Shown here in pieces: positions 37,255 to 46,547 of a stretch of 64,000 bases of DNA; within the stretch, counting starts at the first letter, position 1, and each line of letters starts with the position of its first letter. The stretch lies in assembly GCF_019879105.1 (NCBI RefSeq), contig NZ_CP082249.1, positions 248,001 through 312,000 of the forward strand, given 5' to 3'. The stretch comes from Natrinema sp. SYSU A 869. GTDB lineage: Archaea > Halobacteriota > Halobacteria > Halobacteriales > Natrialbaceae. Both the position numbers and the translations under genes were made by a program. The notes beneath the pieces were generated by a model. The model did no database searches. It had not been told where the DNA came from and saw only the letters and a program-made list of their open reading frames with translations.

Positions 37255-37446
37255 GATCTTAGCTCGCACCGGGACTCGCGTCACCGCGTTCAGCGAACCG
37301 TCGGGGCGTGCTTCGCAACTGGTTGTTGCCGAGGCCTAATGAAAACGTTCCGTTCCGAACCAGCAGTGGCACGATATCACGTACGCTGACCGGTTATTTC
37401 TCCGACACCAAACGGTGTCTCCCTCGAGAATATCGACCGATCTCCC

Positions 37447-38859
37447 TCATTCTCGGTCTCTCCGAAGCGACGAACCGGCAAAGTTCATCGCGAGCTTCCC
37501 TTCGAGTCCGAGCAGATCCACGATCGTCGGCGTTACGTCGGTGGCGTCGACCGATTCCTCGCCCTCGAATGCGGGCGCAGCCGGTCCGCCGAGGCCGAAC
37601 GCCCCGAACGCCGACTCGTCGACGCGGCCGTGGGAGCCGCTGATCTGCGACGCGTCCAGCGAGACGAGCCCCTCGTCGCCGAAGAACAGTTCACAGGGAT
37701 CGAAGCCAGGTTTGGCGTGGATGTCCATCTCGGTCGCGTACGGCGGAGCGTTCGCGCGGTCCGTCCACCAGTAGTACTGGAACCAGCTATCGGGCTCGGC
37801 CACGAGGACAAGTTCGCCCGCGTTCGGGTGGTCGATCCCGCGGTCGGCCTTGGCCGACTCGTCGAGTACGGCGTCGATCCCTTCGAGTCCTGCGAGCGCC
37901 TCCCGAGCGGCGTCGGTCGACCCGTCGATGTAGACGTGTGCGATCTGGTGGTCGACCATAGCGAACGCGTCCGAGGCGGGGAGATTGACGTCGCCGTCGT
38001 CATCCGTCTCGAGGAGGCCGGCCTCGCGGAATGCGCGGTTCGGGAACACCGGGTGGTCGACCTCGTGAAACCCGTACTCGCTGACGAGCGTGAGAACGGT
38101 CTCGTCCCAGCGCTCGGTTTCGGACAGGAAATCGAGAAACGCTGCGAGCAGATCGTCGACGACGGCGAGTTCTTCGTCGAAGGCGTCGCTTTCAGGGCCG
38201 TCGCTCTGGCCAACGTAGTCCAGATGCGGGACATAGATCCACAGCAAATCGGGATCGAACCGGTCGATCGCCTCGCTCGCGGCCGCGAGAATCCAGCGGC
38301 TCCCCGCTTCGTTTGCGCCGGGCCCCCAGTAGTTGTGCAGCGGGAAGTGGTTCAGTTCCTCGCGGAGGTCGTCGTAGAAGCCGTCGGGATTCGTCCAACA
38401 GTTCATCTCGAGGATGTCGTTGTTCTCGTCCTCGATCGGGGACGGCGTGACTGCGACGTCGGCACTCGTGCCGATCAGGTGCTGGAAGTTCAGGACGCCG
38501 GTGGTCAGTCCCGCCTCGTCGCTCGCGGTCTCCCAGAGCCGGTCGCGGCCGTCGCGGTCGCGCTCCCAGAACTCGGCGGCGTCGCGCTCGCGGTCGTACT
38601 CGCCGCTCGAGACATCGCCGTGCTCGCCGGGACTTTGCCCGGTTGCAAGCGTCGTCTGGGCGGGCACCGTGACGGCGGGAAACGGGGGTCGGAGGTTGGT
38701 CACTGACTCGGACGGGAAGAACGACTCGAGGGTCGGCGTTCGCTTGGCGTCGATATGGTGGGGCTGGAGGCCGACGACGTCGAGGACGATCACGCGGTCG
38801 GCAGTGGCAGCCGTCTCGATGGCAGTGGCAGTCGTCTCGGAATTTGTTGAGTCAGTCAT
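37447..38859 (-). CDS. Alkaline-phosphatase superfamily phosphodiesterase (EboF-like)
   Basis: This 470-residue protein has the type I phosphodiesterase/nucleotide pyrophosphatase fold. The first metal and nucleophile region is VIVLDVVGLQPHHID and FPAVTVPAQTTLATGQSPGEHG, where the Thr after VPAQ is the likely nucleophile. Further metal ligands lie in YVPHLDYVGQ (Asp, His), VSEYGFHEVD (Glu, His) and SGSHGRVDES (His). It would hydrolyse a phosphodiester or phosphomonoester. A protein of this family is EboF in bacterial Ebo clusters, and it stands next to inositol-3-phosphate synthase and the EboB/C/E-like genes here. No signal peptide is seen, so it may be cytoplasmic. Confidence 0.82.
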   Translation of the reverse strand: MTDSTNSETTATAIETAATADRVIVLDVVGLQPHHIDAKRTPTLESFFPSESVTNLRPPFPAVTVPAQTTLATGQSPGEHGDVSSGEYDRERDAAEFWERDRDGRDRLWETASDEAGLTTGVLNFQHLIGTSADVAVTPSPIEDENNDILEMNCWTNPDGFYDDLREELNHFPLHNYWGPGANEAGSRWILAAASEAIDRFDPDLLWIYVPHLDYVGQSDGPESDAFDEELAVVDDLLAAFLDFLSETERWDETVLTLVSEYGFHEVDHPVFPNRAFREAGLLETDDDGDVNLPASDAFAMVDHQIAHVYIDGSTDAAREALAGLEGIDAVLDESAKADRGIDHPNAGELVLVAEPDSWFQYYWWTDRANAPPYATEMDIHAKPGFDPCELFFGDEGLVSLDASQISGSHGRVDESAFGAFGLGGPAAPAFEGEESVDATDVTPTIVDLLGLEGKLAMNFAGSSLRRDRE

Positions 38860-38937
38860 CGGTCTCGGTATCGGCGGTGGGGGTGGTGATCATGGTATTT
38901 GGGTGCAATGCGGGAACGGGAAGGCGGACGGTCGTCG

Positions 38938-40152
38938 TCAGCGATACTGCTCGGCGTAGTCGGAGAGCCGATCCAGCTGTCGGGAGAGGTCGTGCTCGTC
39001 CACGCCGATCGGGGCCTTGAAGAACGACGCGAGCTGGGGCTGGAGCCCGCCGTCATCGTGCTTATCGGCGTGGGCGACCAGCCGCACCAGATCGAGGACG
39101 AGCGGCGCGGCCAGCGCGGAATCGGACCCCTCCCAGGTGAACTGCATCTTCATCTCCGTCTCGAGGAACCCCTCGAAGTGGATGTAGTCCCAGGCGGTCT
39201 TCCAGTCGGCCAGCGAGGGCGTGTAGTCGATCCGCACGCGATTGTGGCCGATGTCGGGCAGGATCGAATCGAGCACGTCGCCCTTACTCGCGAGCTTCCC
39301 CGCGGCGTTCGCCTCGTCCTCGAGGACGAGGCCGTCCTTGTTGCCGAGGATGTTGTGGCCTTCCCAGCTCATGACGTGTAGATTTCGGCCAGCGAACATG
39401 GGTGCGAGCGCGGACTTGACGAGCGTCTCGCCGGTCTTCGCGTCGCGTCCCATATGCGGGACTCCGTTTTCGGCTGCGAGTTCGCGGACGCCGCCGAGTG
39501 CGTTGCCCGTGCTCGGCGTGAAATTGACGAACGGGTGGCCGTCGACGATCGCGGCGTAGGCGTAGCAGACGCTCGCCGGGAGATCGCTGTCATCCTCGTC
39601 GATCGCCCGCTCGAGGGCGTCGCGAGTGTCATAGCGCTCCGAATCCGCCAGTTCGGGTTCCGTCGAGGCGACGTTGACAACGACCAGTCGCTCGAGGTCG
39701 TGCGTATCGCGGAAGGTCTCGTAGTCGTCCCGGATCTGGTCGACGACATCTCGGATCGACAGAGCCTCGTCTAATTGTTCGCTCTCCTCGGAGACGGCAG
39801 CACCGCAGTTGACCGCCGTCCCGACTTCGATCCGCTCGTCGATGGCGGCCAGATCGTCGCGGACTGCCTCGAGCGTCTCAGCGTCGGGAACGCCGTTCCG
39901 GTCGCACTGGCGCTCGGCCTGTGCGACCAGCGACTCGGGTTCGATATCGTGGCCGCCGAAGACGAGCCCCTCGACCGGCGGGAGGTCGAGACTCGAGACC
40001 GGTTCGCGTTCCGTGACCATTCCGGTCGTATCGGTCAGTCCCCGGGCGATGGCACGGGCACCGACGATCGACATCGTCGCGACGTTCCCGCGCGCGCCCA
40101 CTAGCCAGACGCCGGTTCGGTCGTCGTCTGTCGGGTCCGTCCCCTGGCTCAT
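38938..40152 (-). CDS. Inositol-3-phosphate synthase
   Basis: From the ATG at 40152 (MSQGTDPTDDDRTGVWLVGARGNVATM) the enzyme has 404 residues. NAD binding is shown by VGARGNVAT and VVVNVASTEPE, and the catalytic lysine region by MGRDAKTGETLVKSALAPMF. A later motif is HNILGNKDGLVLED. It converts glucose-6-phosphate to inositol-3-phosphate, giving cyclitols or inositol lipids. The gene is co-directional with the phosphatase gene and divergent from the TatD-UbiA genes. Its position where Ebo clusters have the EboD cyclase is notable; both enzymes cyclise sugar phosphates. Confidence 0.92.
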   Translation of the reverse strand: MSQGTDPTDDDRTGVWLVGARGNVATMSIVGARAIARGLTDTTGMVTEREPVSSLDLPPVEGLVFGGHDIEPESLVAQAERQCDRNGVPDAETLEAVRDDLAAIDERIEVGTAVNCGAAVSEESEQLDEALSIRDVVDQIRDDYETFRDTHDLERLVVVNVASTEPELADSERYDTRDALERAIDEDDSDLPASVCYAYAAIVDGHPFVNFTPSTGNALGGVRELAAENGVPHMGRDAKTGETLVKSALAPMFAGRNLHVMSWEGHNILGNKDGLVLEDEANAAGKLASKGDVLDSILPDIGHNRVRIDYTPSLADWKTAWDYIHFEGFLETEMKMQFTWEGSDSALAAPLVLDLVRLVAHADKHDDGGLQPQLASFFKAPIGVDEHDLSRQLDRLSDYAEQYR

Positions 40153-40445
40153 CGGGAATCGTCCCGTCTCGACGGCTGGTTGCGCTCGAATTCCGACGTG
40201 CGTCGGTCCCCAGAACCGGTCACACGCCACCGTCCCGCAGCCATCGCTGGTTCGATTGGGAGCATTCCCACGGGAGTGGTAGCCGGACGACTTTCGTTAT
40301 GACTCCCGTAGCGGAAGTAACTCGGTTTTGCCCGGTCGTAACACCGTATTCCGCCGGCGGGTCCAGTTACTGTGCGATCATCAACCTCGAGTTTGTCGGT
40401 CGAACGACCGGCAGCACCAAACCGTCCGCTCGTGGCACGGCCTGT

Positions 40446-41246
40446 ATGCGGATTATCGATCCTCACATGCATATGGTCTCGCGCTCGGCCGACGACTACC
40501 GGCGAGCGCGGCGAGCGGGTATCGAGTGCTGTATTGAGCCCGCGTTCTGGAGCGGTCAGGACAAACACAACGCCGGCTCCTTCTTCGATTACTTCGAGCA
40601 GATCATCGAGCACGAGACTGATCGCGCCGAGCGAGCCGCGGGCATGGACCACTACGTAACGATCGGCCTCGAGCCGAAGGAAGCCAACTACCGCGACATG
40701 GCCGAGGAGGTCGTCGACCGGATTCCGGAGTACCTCGACCGCGACCCCGTCGTCGGCGTCGGCGAGATCGGCTTCGATCAGGTCACCGATGACGAGGAGT
40801 GGGCGTTCCGCCGGCAACTCGAGATTGCCGAAGACCGCGAACTCCCCGTCATTATCCACACACCTCACACGGACAAGCCGTCGGGCACCGAACGCATCGT
40901 CGAGATCATTGAGGAGATGGGCGTCACGCAGGAGCGGATTATCATCGATCATAACACCGAAAACACGATCGATATCTCGACGCGGACGGACTGCTGGATC
41001 GGCTTCACGCTCTACCCCGGGAAGATCGAGACCGAGTCGGCGATCGACCTGCTTGAGGAGCACGGAACCGATAACATGATCTTCAACAGCGCCGCGGACT
41101 GGGACCCCTCGGACCCGCTGGCGGTGCCCAAAGCTCGTGATACGATGCTCGATCGGGGCTGGGACCGCGAGGACGTTCGAAAAGTCGTCTTCGAGAACCC
41201 CTACGAGTTCTTCGACCAGTCGCCGAACTTCGACTACGAGGCCTGA
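40446..41246 (+). CDS. TatD-family metal-dependent hydrolase (EboB-like)
   Basis: This 266-residue protein starts at ATG 40446 with MRIIDPHMHMVSRSADDYRRA, the first metal-binding HxH. The barrel continues with VGEIGFDQVTDDEEW (a Glu ligand), VIIHTPHTDKPSGTERI (His) and RIIIDHNTENTID (a His). TatD proteins are metal-dependent hydrolases; EboB is a TatD member of Ebo clusters. The substrate is unknown. The stop is two bases from the next start, so it begins a tight operon with the TIM-barrel and UbiA genes. Confidence 0.85.
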   Translation: MRIIDPHMHMVSRSADDYRRARRAGIECCIEPAFWSGQDKHNAGSFFDYFEQIIEHETDRAERAAGMDHYVTIGLEPKEANYRDMAEEVVDRIPEYLDRDPVVGVGEIGFDQVTDDEEWAFRRQLEIAEDRELPVIIHTPHTDKPSGTERIVEIIEEMGVTQERIIIDHNTENTIDISTRTDCWIGFTLYPGKIETESAIDLLEEHGTDNMIFNSAADWDPSDPLAVPKARDTMLDRGWDREDVRKVVFENPYEFFDQSPNFDYEA

Positions 41247-41248
41247 CG

Positions 41249-42079
41249 ATGCAGTTTGGCTTCTCCACCAACGCCTTCCGAGAGTACCAACTCGAGGACG
41301 CCATCGAGGCCATCGCCGACGCGGGCTACGACGGTGTCGAACTGCTGCTCGACGAACCCCACCTCTATCCGCCTGACTGCACCGACGGGGAACGCGAGCG
41401 CGTCGAGGAGGTCCTCGACCGGCACGACATCGCCGTCAGCAACGGCAACGCATTCATGCTGACCGCGATCGAAGGCTTTCACCACCCCTCCTATATCGAA
41501 CCCGACGAAGAGTACCGACAGCAGCGGATCGATTACACCCTCGCGGCGCTCGAGACCGCGGCCGACCTCGATCTGCCATACATCTCGATCGAACCCGGCG
41601 GGCCGATTCCCGACAGTAAATCCCGCGAGTGGGCGATGGACACCTTCGTGGATAGTCTCGAAGACATCATCCCGAAAGCCGAGGATCTCGGCGTCGACCT
41701 GCTCGTCGAGCCCGAACCCGACCTACTGATCGAGACCGCAGACGAGTTCCTCGCACTCCTCGACCGGGTCGGCTCCGAGCGCGTGCGGTGTAACTTCGAC
41801 GCGGGCCACTTCTACTGCGTCGGCGAGGACCCGGCCGAACTGGTCGAGACTCTCTGGGACCACACGAGTCACTACCACCTCGAGGACATCCCGGCCGACC
41901 GGACGCACGAGCACACCCAGCTCGGCGACGGTGAGATGGACATCGACGCGTTCCTCGGCGAACTCGAGAACCGGGGCTACGACGGCTTCGTCACCGTTGA
42001 GCTCTACCCCTACGAGGAGACGCCGATCGAAACCGCGCGGGAAGCGATGGCCTACCTTGAGGAACGCGGGTGGGCGTAG
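41249..42079 (+). CDS. Sugar-phosphate isomerase/epimerase 1 (EboE-like TIM barrel)
   Basis: This 276-residue AP-endonuclease-2-type TIM barrel begins MQFGFSTNAFREYQLEDAIEAIADAGYDGVELLLDEPH. Metal-site residues include Glu in LLVEPEPDLLIE, RVRCNFDAGHFYCV (Asp, His), HYHLEDIPADR and a final FVTVELYPYEETP. Such proteins isomerise or epimerise sugars and cyclitols. EboE has this fold. It starts two bases after the TatD gene and is followed after one base by the UbiA gene, an operon with strong coupling. A second paralogue lies at 43591. Confidence 0.88.
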   Translation: MQFGFSTNAFREYQLEDAIEAIADAGYDGVELLLDEPHLYPPDCTDGERERVEEVLDRHDIAVSNGNAFMLTAIEGFHHPSYIEPDEEYRQQRIDYTLAALETAADLDLPYISIEPGGPIPDSKSREWAMDTFVDSLEDIIPKAEDLGVDLLVEPEPDLLIETADEFLALLDRVGSERVRCNFDAGHFYCVGEDPAELVETLWDHTSHYHLEDIPADRTHEHTQLGDGEMDIDAFLGELENRGYDGFVTVELYPYEETPIETAREAMAYLEERGWA

Positions 42080-42080
42080 G

Positions 42081-43064
42081 GTGGCCGGCGGCGTGTCGTC
42101 GGATCGAACCGAGAACGCGGATACGGTCGATACCGTGAGCGAACCCGGGATGGAGAACGATCGCGGGCCGACCCTCGGTGCGTTCGCAGAACTGGTCCGC
42201 GCGCCGAACCTCTTTACTGCGCCACCGGACGTGATCCTCGGGGCCGCGTTGGTGACTATCACCGGTGCTGATCCGGTTCCGAGCACTGTTGCCGGGCTCG
42301 CGACCGCCTCCGTCTGCCTCTATGCTGGGGGAACGACACTCAACGACGCCTTCGATGCTCCGATCGATGCTCGAGAGCGGCCCGAGCGTCCGATTCCGTC
42401 CGGTCGCGTCTCTCGGCGCGGCGCGTTCGGGTTCGGATTCGCGCTCTTGTTCGCCGCCGTGGGAATCGCGTTCGCCGTTGCGGGCGGACCGGCCGCCGTC
42501 GCCGCCGGGCTGGTCGCCGTCGCGATCGTCGTCTACGACGGCCTCCTGAAAGGGACCGCCGCCGGCTTCCTCGCGATGGGGACGACGCGCGGGCTGAACG
42601 TCGTCCTGGGCACGACCGCGGCCGGGGGTGTGATACTCGAGTCGCCGATTCAGTTGCTCGCCGTTCCCGCCGTCATCACCGGCTATATCGCTGCCGTCAC
42701 GGCCATGGCGGCTCGAGAAACCGAGGGCAGCAATCGGGGTGCCGTCGCGGTCGCCACCGCAGGTGCGATCGCGGCGGTGCTCGCCGTCGGCTGGTTCCTC
42801 GCGAGCGTCGATCCGGCCACGCTCGAAACGATAGTCGCGATCATGTTCGCCGCCGCGTTCTGCTGGTGGGTTGAGCGTCCCCTGCGAGCCACGTACGCCG
42901 ATCCGGTGCCGGGTACCATCGGTCCAGCGGTCGGCGCATGCGTCCTCGGGCTCGTCTTGCTCGATGCGACCTTTGCCGCCGCCGTCGGTGTTCGCTGGGG
43001 GCTCGCTGCTGGCGTCTTCTTCGTACCGGCGGTCGGCCTCGCTCGCATCTTCGACGTGACATGA
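42081..43064 (+). CDS. eboC: UbiA-like prenyltransferase, EboC type
   Basis: About 327 residues from the GTG at 42081, one base after the previous stop; the ATG at 42150 (MENDRGPTLG) is an alternative. The N-terminal helices follow ELVRAPNLFTAPPDVILGAAL. The first Asp site is GGTTLNDAFDAPIDARERPERPIPSGRVSRR, with the characteristic NDxxD and RPIPSG of EboC-like UbiA proteins. Eight or nine helices follow. The second site VAIVVYDGLLKGTAAGFLAMGTTRGLNVVLG has a less typical Asp pattern. EboC is predicted to prenylate or transfer a cyclitol-type precursor at the membrane. The product is unknown. Confidence 0.82.
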   Translation: MAGGVSSDRTENADTVDTVSEPGMENDRGPTLGAFAELVRAPNLFTAPPDVILGAALVTITGADPVPSTVAGLATASVCLYAGGTTLNDAFDAPIDARERPERPIPSGRVSRRGAFGFGFALLFAAVGIAFAVAGGPAAVAAGLVAVAIVVYDGLLKGTAAGFLAMGTTRGLNVVLGTTAAGGVILESPIQLLAVPAVITGYIAAVTAMAARETEGSNRGAVAVATAGAIAAVLAVGWFLASVDPATLETIVAIMFAAAFCWWVERPLRATYADPVPGTIGPAVGACVLGLVLLDATFAAAVGVRWGLAAGVFFVPAVGLARIFDVT

Positions 43065-43590
43065 CTCCCAAGAGGGGTGGCGCGCTGGCAGCCGACCGAG
43101 TGACAGCAAGGGTGGCCGACAGTCTCGTGCGAGGCCTTCGCGAACATGTGTGCGAAGGCGCGTGGAAGACGCGACGCGTCTTCCCGTGGATGAGCGAGCG
43201 CCGTTAGGCGTGAGCGTTAGCGCGGAACCAGGGTTCTGCGAGCAGTCGAACGGATGCGACGCACCCGTGAGACGACGGTTTCACCGTCCCACAGCGCCCG
43301 TGAGGAGAAATCGGGTGGAGAGGGTCTGGTGTCCTAGTTGCCGCGTAAGCGGGACAGCTCTGTTCGCATTCTAATCATGCAATACCAGAGAAAACGAGAA
43401 AACTCCCTACTCTGGGTTCGGTCATCGACTCACCGCAGCCCAGCGCGCGCCACCGCACGGAGGGCACGTAGGTACCCATGGTATCGTCCGATGCTCTCAC
43501 CGACTCGACGATTTCGAGCAGTTTCTGCCCCTCGTTCGAGAGTGACGGGCCAATGAATTAGTGGCACTTCGGTGTACGAGGTCCAGATCG
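43065..43590. other. Spacer inside the Ebo-like cluster with two hairpins
   Basis: This 526-bp stretch has no supported gene. It contains tandem inverted repeats: GCCTTCGC / GCGAAGGC at 43134-43159 and GGAAGACGCG / CGCGTCTTCC at 43164-43184. Part is purine-rich and low in coding bias. It may be an insertion scar, a small RNA or both. It separates the EboB-E-C operon from the second TIM-barrel gene, which probably has its own promoter. Confidence 0.5.
43134..43184. repeat. Two adjacent inverted repeats
   Basis: The first has an 8-bp stem with a 10-base loop. The second is a perfect 10-bp inverted repeat around one base (43164-43184). Both could fold in RNA or mark a mobile-element end. No matching transposase is present. 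Confidence 0.55.
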
Positions 43591-44451
43591 ATGGTCGAAC
43601 TCGCCTTCTCGACGAACGCGTACACGCAATATGATCTCCCTGACGCAATTCGCCGGATCGCCGACCACGGCTATGCCGGCGTCGAACTTCTCGGTGATGA
43701 GCCCCACGCCTACTTCCCCGAATTCGACGACGACGACCGCGACGCCGTCCTCAAGGCCCTCGAGGAGACCGGTCTCGCCGTCTCGAATATCAATGCGAAT
43801 ACGGCGATGGGGTACTACGACGACGCGCCGCCGTCGGCCTTCTTCGAACCGAGCGTGATCCGTGCCGACGACGAGGCCCGCGAGTGGCGCGTCGAGTACA
43901 CGAAGCGGGCGATCGACCTCGCGGAGGCGGTCGACTCGCCGGCAGTCTGCCTGGCGACCGGCCGCCCGCTACCGGGAACGATGCCCGAGGAAGCCCACGA
44001 CTATCTTCGCGGGTCGCTCCACGAAATCCTCGACTACGCCGAGGCGCGCGATATCGAGGTCGGCATCGAGTTCGAACCCGAACTGCTGATCGAGAACACT
44101 GAGGAGGTACTCGAGTTGATCGATGAAATCGGTCGGGACTCGCTCGGCATCAATCTCGATGTCGGACATGCCGCCGTCTACGGCGAGGACGTCGCGGAGA
44201 GCATCCGCGCCAGCGCCGGCTCCATCACGGGCGTCCACCTCGAGGACATCGTCGGCGGCCGCCGGGGGAAACACTACCACCGGATCCCCGGCGAGGGCGA
44301 CCTCGAGTTTCGTGAAATCTTCAACGCGCTCGCGGACATCGGCTACGACGGCTTCGCCACGCTGGAACTCTACACCTATCCCGACGAACCCGACTGGGCG
44401 GCACGGGAGGCCTACGAGGCACTCGAGGCGTACGTTTCTAGTAGCCACTGA
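43591..44451 (+). CDS. Sugar-phosphate isomerase/epimerase 2 (TIM barrel)
   Basis: From the ATG at 43591 the protein has 286 residues: MVELAFSTNAYTQYDLPDAIRRIADHGYAGVELLGDEPH. It is clearly related to the gene at 41249 (shared FSTNA, GYxGVELL, EPH). Metal-site residues appear in VGIEFEPELLIE, LGINLDVGHAAVYG (Asp, His), GVHLEDIVGG and FATLELYTYPDEP. It differs in loops, and GRPLPGTMPEEAH replaces the other's IPDSKSREW, so the substrate may differ. It probably belongs to the Ebo-like cluster. Confidence 0.87.
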   Translation: MVELAFSTNAYTQYDLPDAIRRIADHGYAGVELLGDEPHAYFPEFDDDDRDAVLKALEETGLAVSNINANTAMGYYDDAPPSAFFEPSVIRADDEAREWRVEYTKRAIDLAEAVDSPAVCLATGRPLPGTMPEEAHDYLRGSLHEILDYAEARDIEVGIEFEPELLIENTEEVLELIDEIGRDSLGINLDVGHAAVYGEDVAESIRASAGSITGVHLEDIVGGRRGKHYHRIPGEGDLEFREIFNALADIGYDGFATLELYTYPDEPDWAAREAYEALEAYVSSSH

Positions 44452-44652
44452 AAGCCATTGCACACCTGATCGCACGATAGCCGTGCGATCAGCGTGTAAA
44501 TCGTTTCAGTGGGTGCTAGAGGTCACCGATCGACGTTGTCCTGCGCCCCGTCCACCGCGCTGGCCACTGTCCTGCGGTCACTGACGTTTCGAACACCCCT
44601 GAACTAACCGCCTTCTCAATCCTTTTTACCCCCTGCGACCATTCCACCGAGC

Positions 44653-45390
44653 ATGAAATACGTCCGCTTTCGCGACCCGGCCGGTGCAGCCCGCCGCGGC
44701 GAGTACGAGAACGAGATGGTTCACTTCGCGAACGAGAGCTACGCGCTCGAGGATGACGATATCGACGTCCTCCCGCCCTCGGAACCCTCGAAGATCGTCT
44801 GTATCGGACGCAACTACGCCGACCACGCCGACGAGATGGGGTCGGACCTGCCCGACCGACCGCTGCTCTTCCTGAAGCCGCCGAACGCGCTCGCGGGTCA
44901 CGGCGACACCGTCACCGCGCCGGCCGGGAAAGATCGGATCGACTACGAGGCCGAACTCGGCGTCGTCATCGGCGAGCAGTGTCGCCACGTCCCCGAAGCC
45001 GACGCGATGGACGTCGTCGAGGGCTTTACCTGCCTCAACGACGTGTCGAATCGCGAGGACCAGAATCAGGAACAGAACTGGATTCGCGGCAAGGCGTTCG
45101 ACGGGGCCGCGCCGGTGGGACCGGTGCTTGCGACCCCCGACGAGGTACCCGACGACGCGTTCGTCCGATCGCGGGTCAACGGCGAACTCAAGCAGGACGG
45201 CTCTCGCGAGCAACTCATCTTCTCGATCCCCGAACTGATCGCCGAGATCACGACCTACCTCACCTTAGAACCTGGCGACGTGATCGCGACCGGAACGCCC
45301 GAGGGCGTCGGCCCACTTTCCGACGGCGACGAGATCGAAATCGAAGTCGAAGGCGTCGGCACGCTCGAGCACTCGATCCGACTCCCCTAA
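44653..45390 (+). CDS. Fumarylacetoacetate hydrolase family protein
   Basis: This 245-residue protein has the FAH catalytic domain. KIVCIGRNYADHADEMG opens it. DYEAELGVVIGEQCRHV gives the metal-binding Glu pair, followed by FTCLNDVSNREDQ (Asp) and GKAFDGAAPVGPVL. The end has PGDVIATGTPEGVGPLSDGDEIEIEVEGVG. FAH-family enzymes are hydrolases, decarboxylases or hydratases of acylpyruvates and related compounds in aromatic breakdown. Substrate cannot be set by sequence. It precedes the MBL gene by about 40 bp. Confidence 0.92.
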   Translation: MKYVRFRDPAGAARRGEYENEMVHFANESYALEDDDIDVLPPSEPSKIVCIGRNYADHADEMGSDLPDRPLLFLKPPNALAGHGDTVTAPAGKDRIDYEAELGVVIGEQCRHVPEADAMDVVEGFTCLNDVSNREDQNQEQNWIRGKAFDGAAPVGPVLATPDEVPDDAFVRSRVNGELKQDGSREQLIFSIPELIAEITTYLTLEPGDVIATGTPEGVGPLSDGDEIEIEVEGVGTLEHSIRLP

Positions 45391-45430
45391 GGTCGAATCC
45401 TTTTCAGCCCGCTCGAGAAACGAGACACCA

Positions 45431-46134
45431 ATGACTGTCCGATTCGACGCGGTGACCCTCGACTGGTTCGGTCTCGCGACGATCCGACTCGAGGGCCAAA
45501 CCGGCGCTGTCATTTATATGGACCCCGGTCCCGAGGAGTACGGCATATTGGATGGTCGCGAACCTCGAGATGGGGATCTGATTCTCGTCAGTCACGGCCA
45601 TCACTACGACCCCGAGTCGATTCGACGGGTCGCTCGCGAGGATGCGCTGGTCGTCGTCCACGAGGCGGTCGACGCAAGCGAGATCGACGGCGTCGACGAA
45701 CGACCAGTAGACCTGCCGTTCGAGGTCGAACGCGTCCGCGCGGACGAATCGTTCGTCCTCGGGCCGCTCGATCTGTTCACGACGCCGGCGTACAACGATC
45801 CCGACGGACCCCATACGGACGACAACGGAACACCCTATCACCTCGAGGGACGGGGTGTGGCTTCGGCGTCACGATCGACGGCATCACCGCGTTCTGGCCC
45901 GGCGATACCGACGTCCTCCCGGTTCATGACGCCACGAATGCCGATTGCTTTCTCCCGCCGATCGGGGGGACATGTACGATGGATCGTCGCGAGGCCGCAT
46001 CGCTGGCCGAGCGAATCGAACCCGACCTCGTGGTCCCGGTTCACTACGATACCGTCCCCGAGATCGAAACTGACGAGGACGCGTTCGTCGTCGACGTCGC
46101 GAGACGCGGTATTCCGGTCGCTCTCGACGGGTAA
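45431..46134 (+). CDS. MBL-fold metallo-hydrolase (YcbX/UlaG-like), one-base frameshift
   Basis: The gene is broken once. Residues 1-141 read MTVRFDAVTLDWFGLATIRLEGQTG, DLILVSHGHHYDPES (HxHxD-type site) and PYHLEGRG. The frame then changes near 45852-45855 in a GGGG run. Adding one G restores GFGVTIDGITAFWPGDTDV, a late PPIGGTCTMDRREAASLAERI, and LVVPVHYDTVPEI to the stop at 46132-46134. The repaired product has 234 residues, normal for UlaG/YcbX-type MBL hydrolases that act on small phosphate or lactone substrates. The shift looks like a sequencing error rather than decay. Confidence 0.8.
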
Positions 46135-46241
46135 ACAAGGAGACGGACGCGCCGAACGTGGTGTGGCTCTTGAGGACGGACTTGATCGCCGCGGCGATCA
46201 CAGGTATGTGCCGGAGTCCTGGATACCGCCTCGAGTCGGAA

Positions 46242-46547
46242 TCAAACGCCCATTCGCGACCAGGCGAATACCGCAAGACCGATGAGTACCAGTACTGCGA
46301 ACGCCGCCCACTGTCCGAGCCCGGTGTCCGCGATTGGCGCAAAGAGGTCGACGAGACCCGTCCATTGCAGGAGGCCTAGGCCAAGTATCACCATGGCACC
46401 GATGGCGATGAGGCCGATTGTGATACCCTCTTTCATCATCCACGCGGCCTCGTCGGCCTCCTGTGCGTTGGTGGTCGTCGGCTGGTCTATCGCCTCCTCG
46501 TCCGGATCACTGTGCAACGGCCGTTCGCTGTCGTTGTCGTTCGCCAT
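46242..46547 (-). CDS. Small two-span membrane protein (101 aa)
   Basis: I do not recognise the family. Residues 1-35 are acidic and disordered (ERPLHSDPDEEAIDQPTTTNAQEADE). Two hydrophobic helices follow, near 43-62 (ITIGLIAIGAMVILGLGLL) and 79-98 (QWAAFAVLVLIGLAVFAW). The protein lies alone between the MBL and zinc-ribbon genes. Function unknown. Confidence 0.7.
   Translation of the reverse strand: MANDNDSERPLHSDPDEEAIDQPTTTNAQEADEAAWMMKEGITIGLIAIGAMVILGLGLLQWTGLVDLFAPIADTGLGQWAAFAVLVLIGLAVFAWSRMGV

Noticed and set aside
36912-37262. 116-codon plus-strand frame running into the tRNA-Glu gene
   Set aside because: Its composition is not haloarchaeal, and it overlaps a well-defined tRNA.
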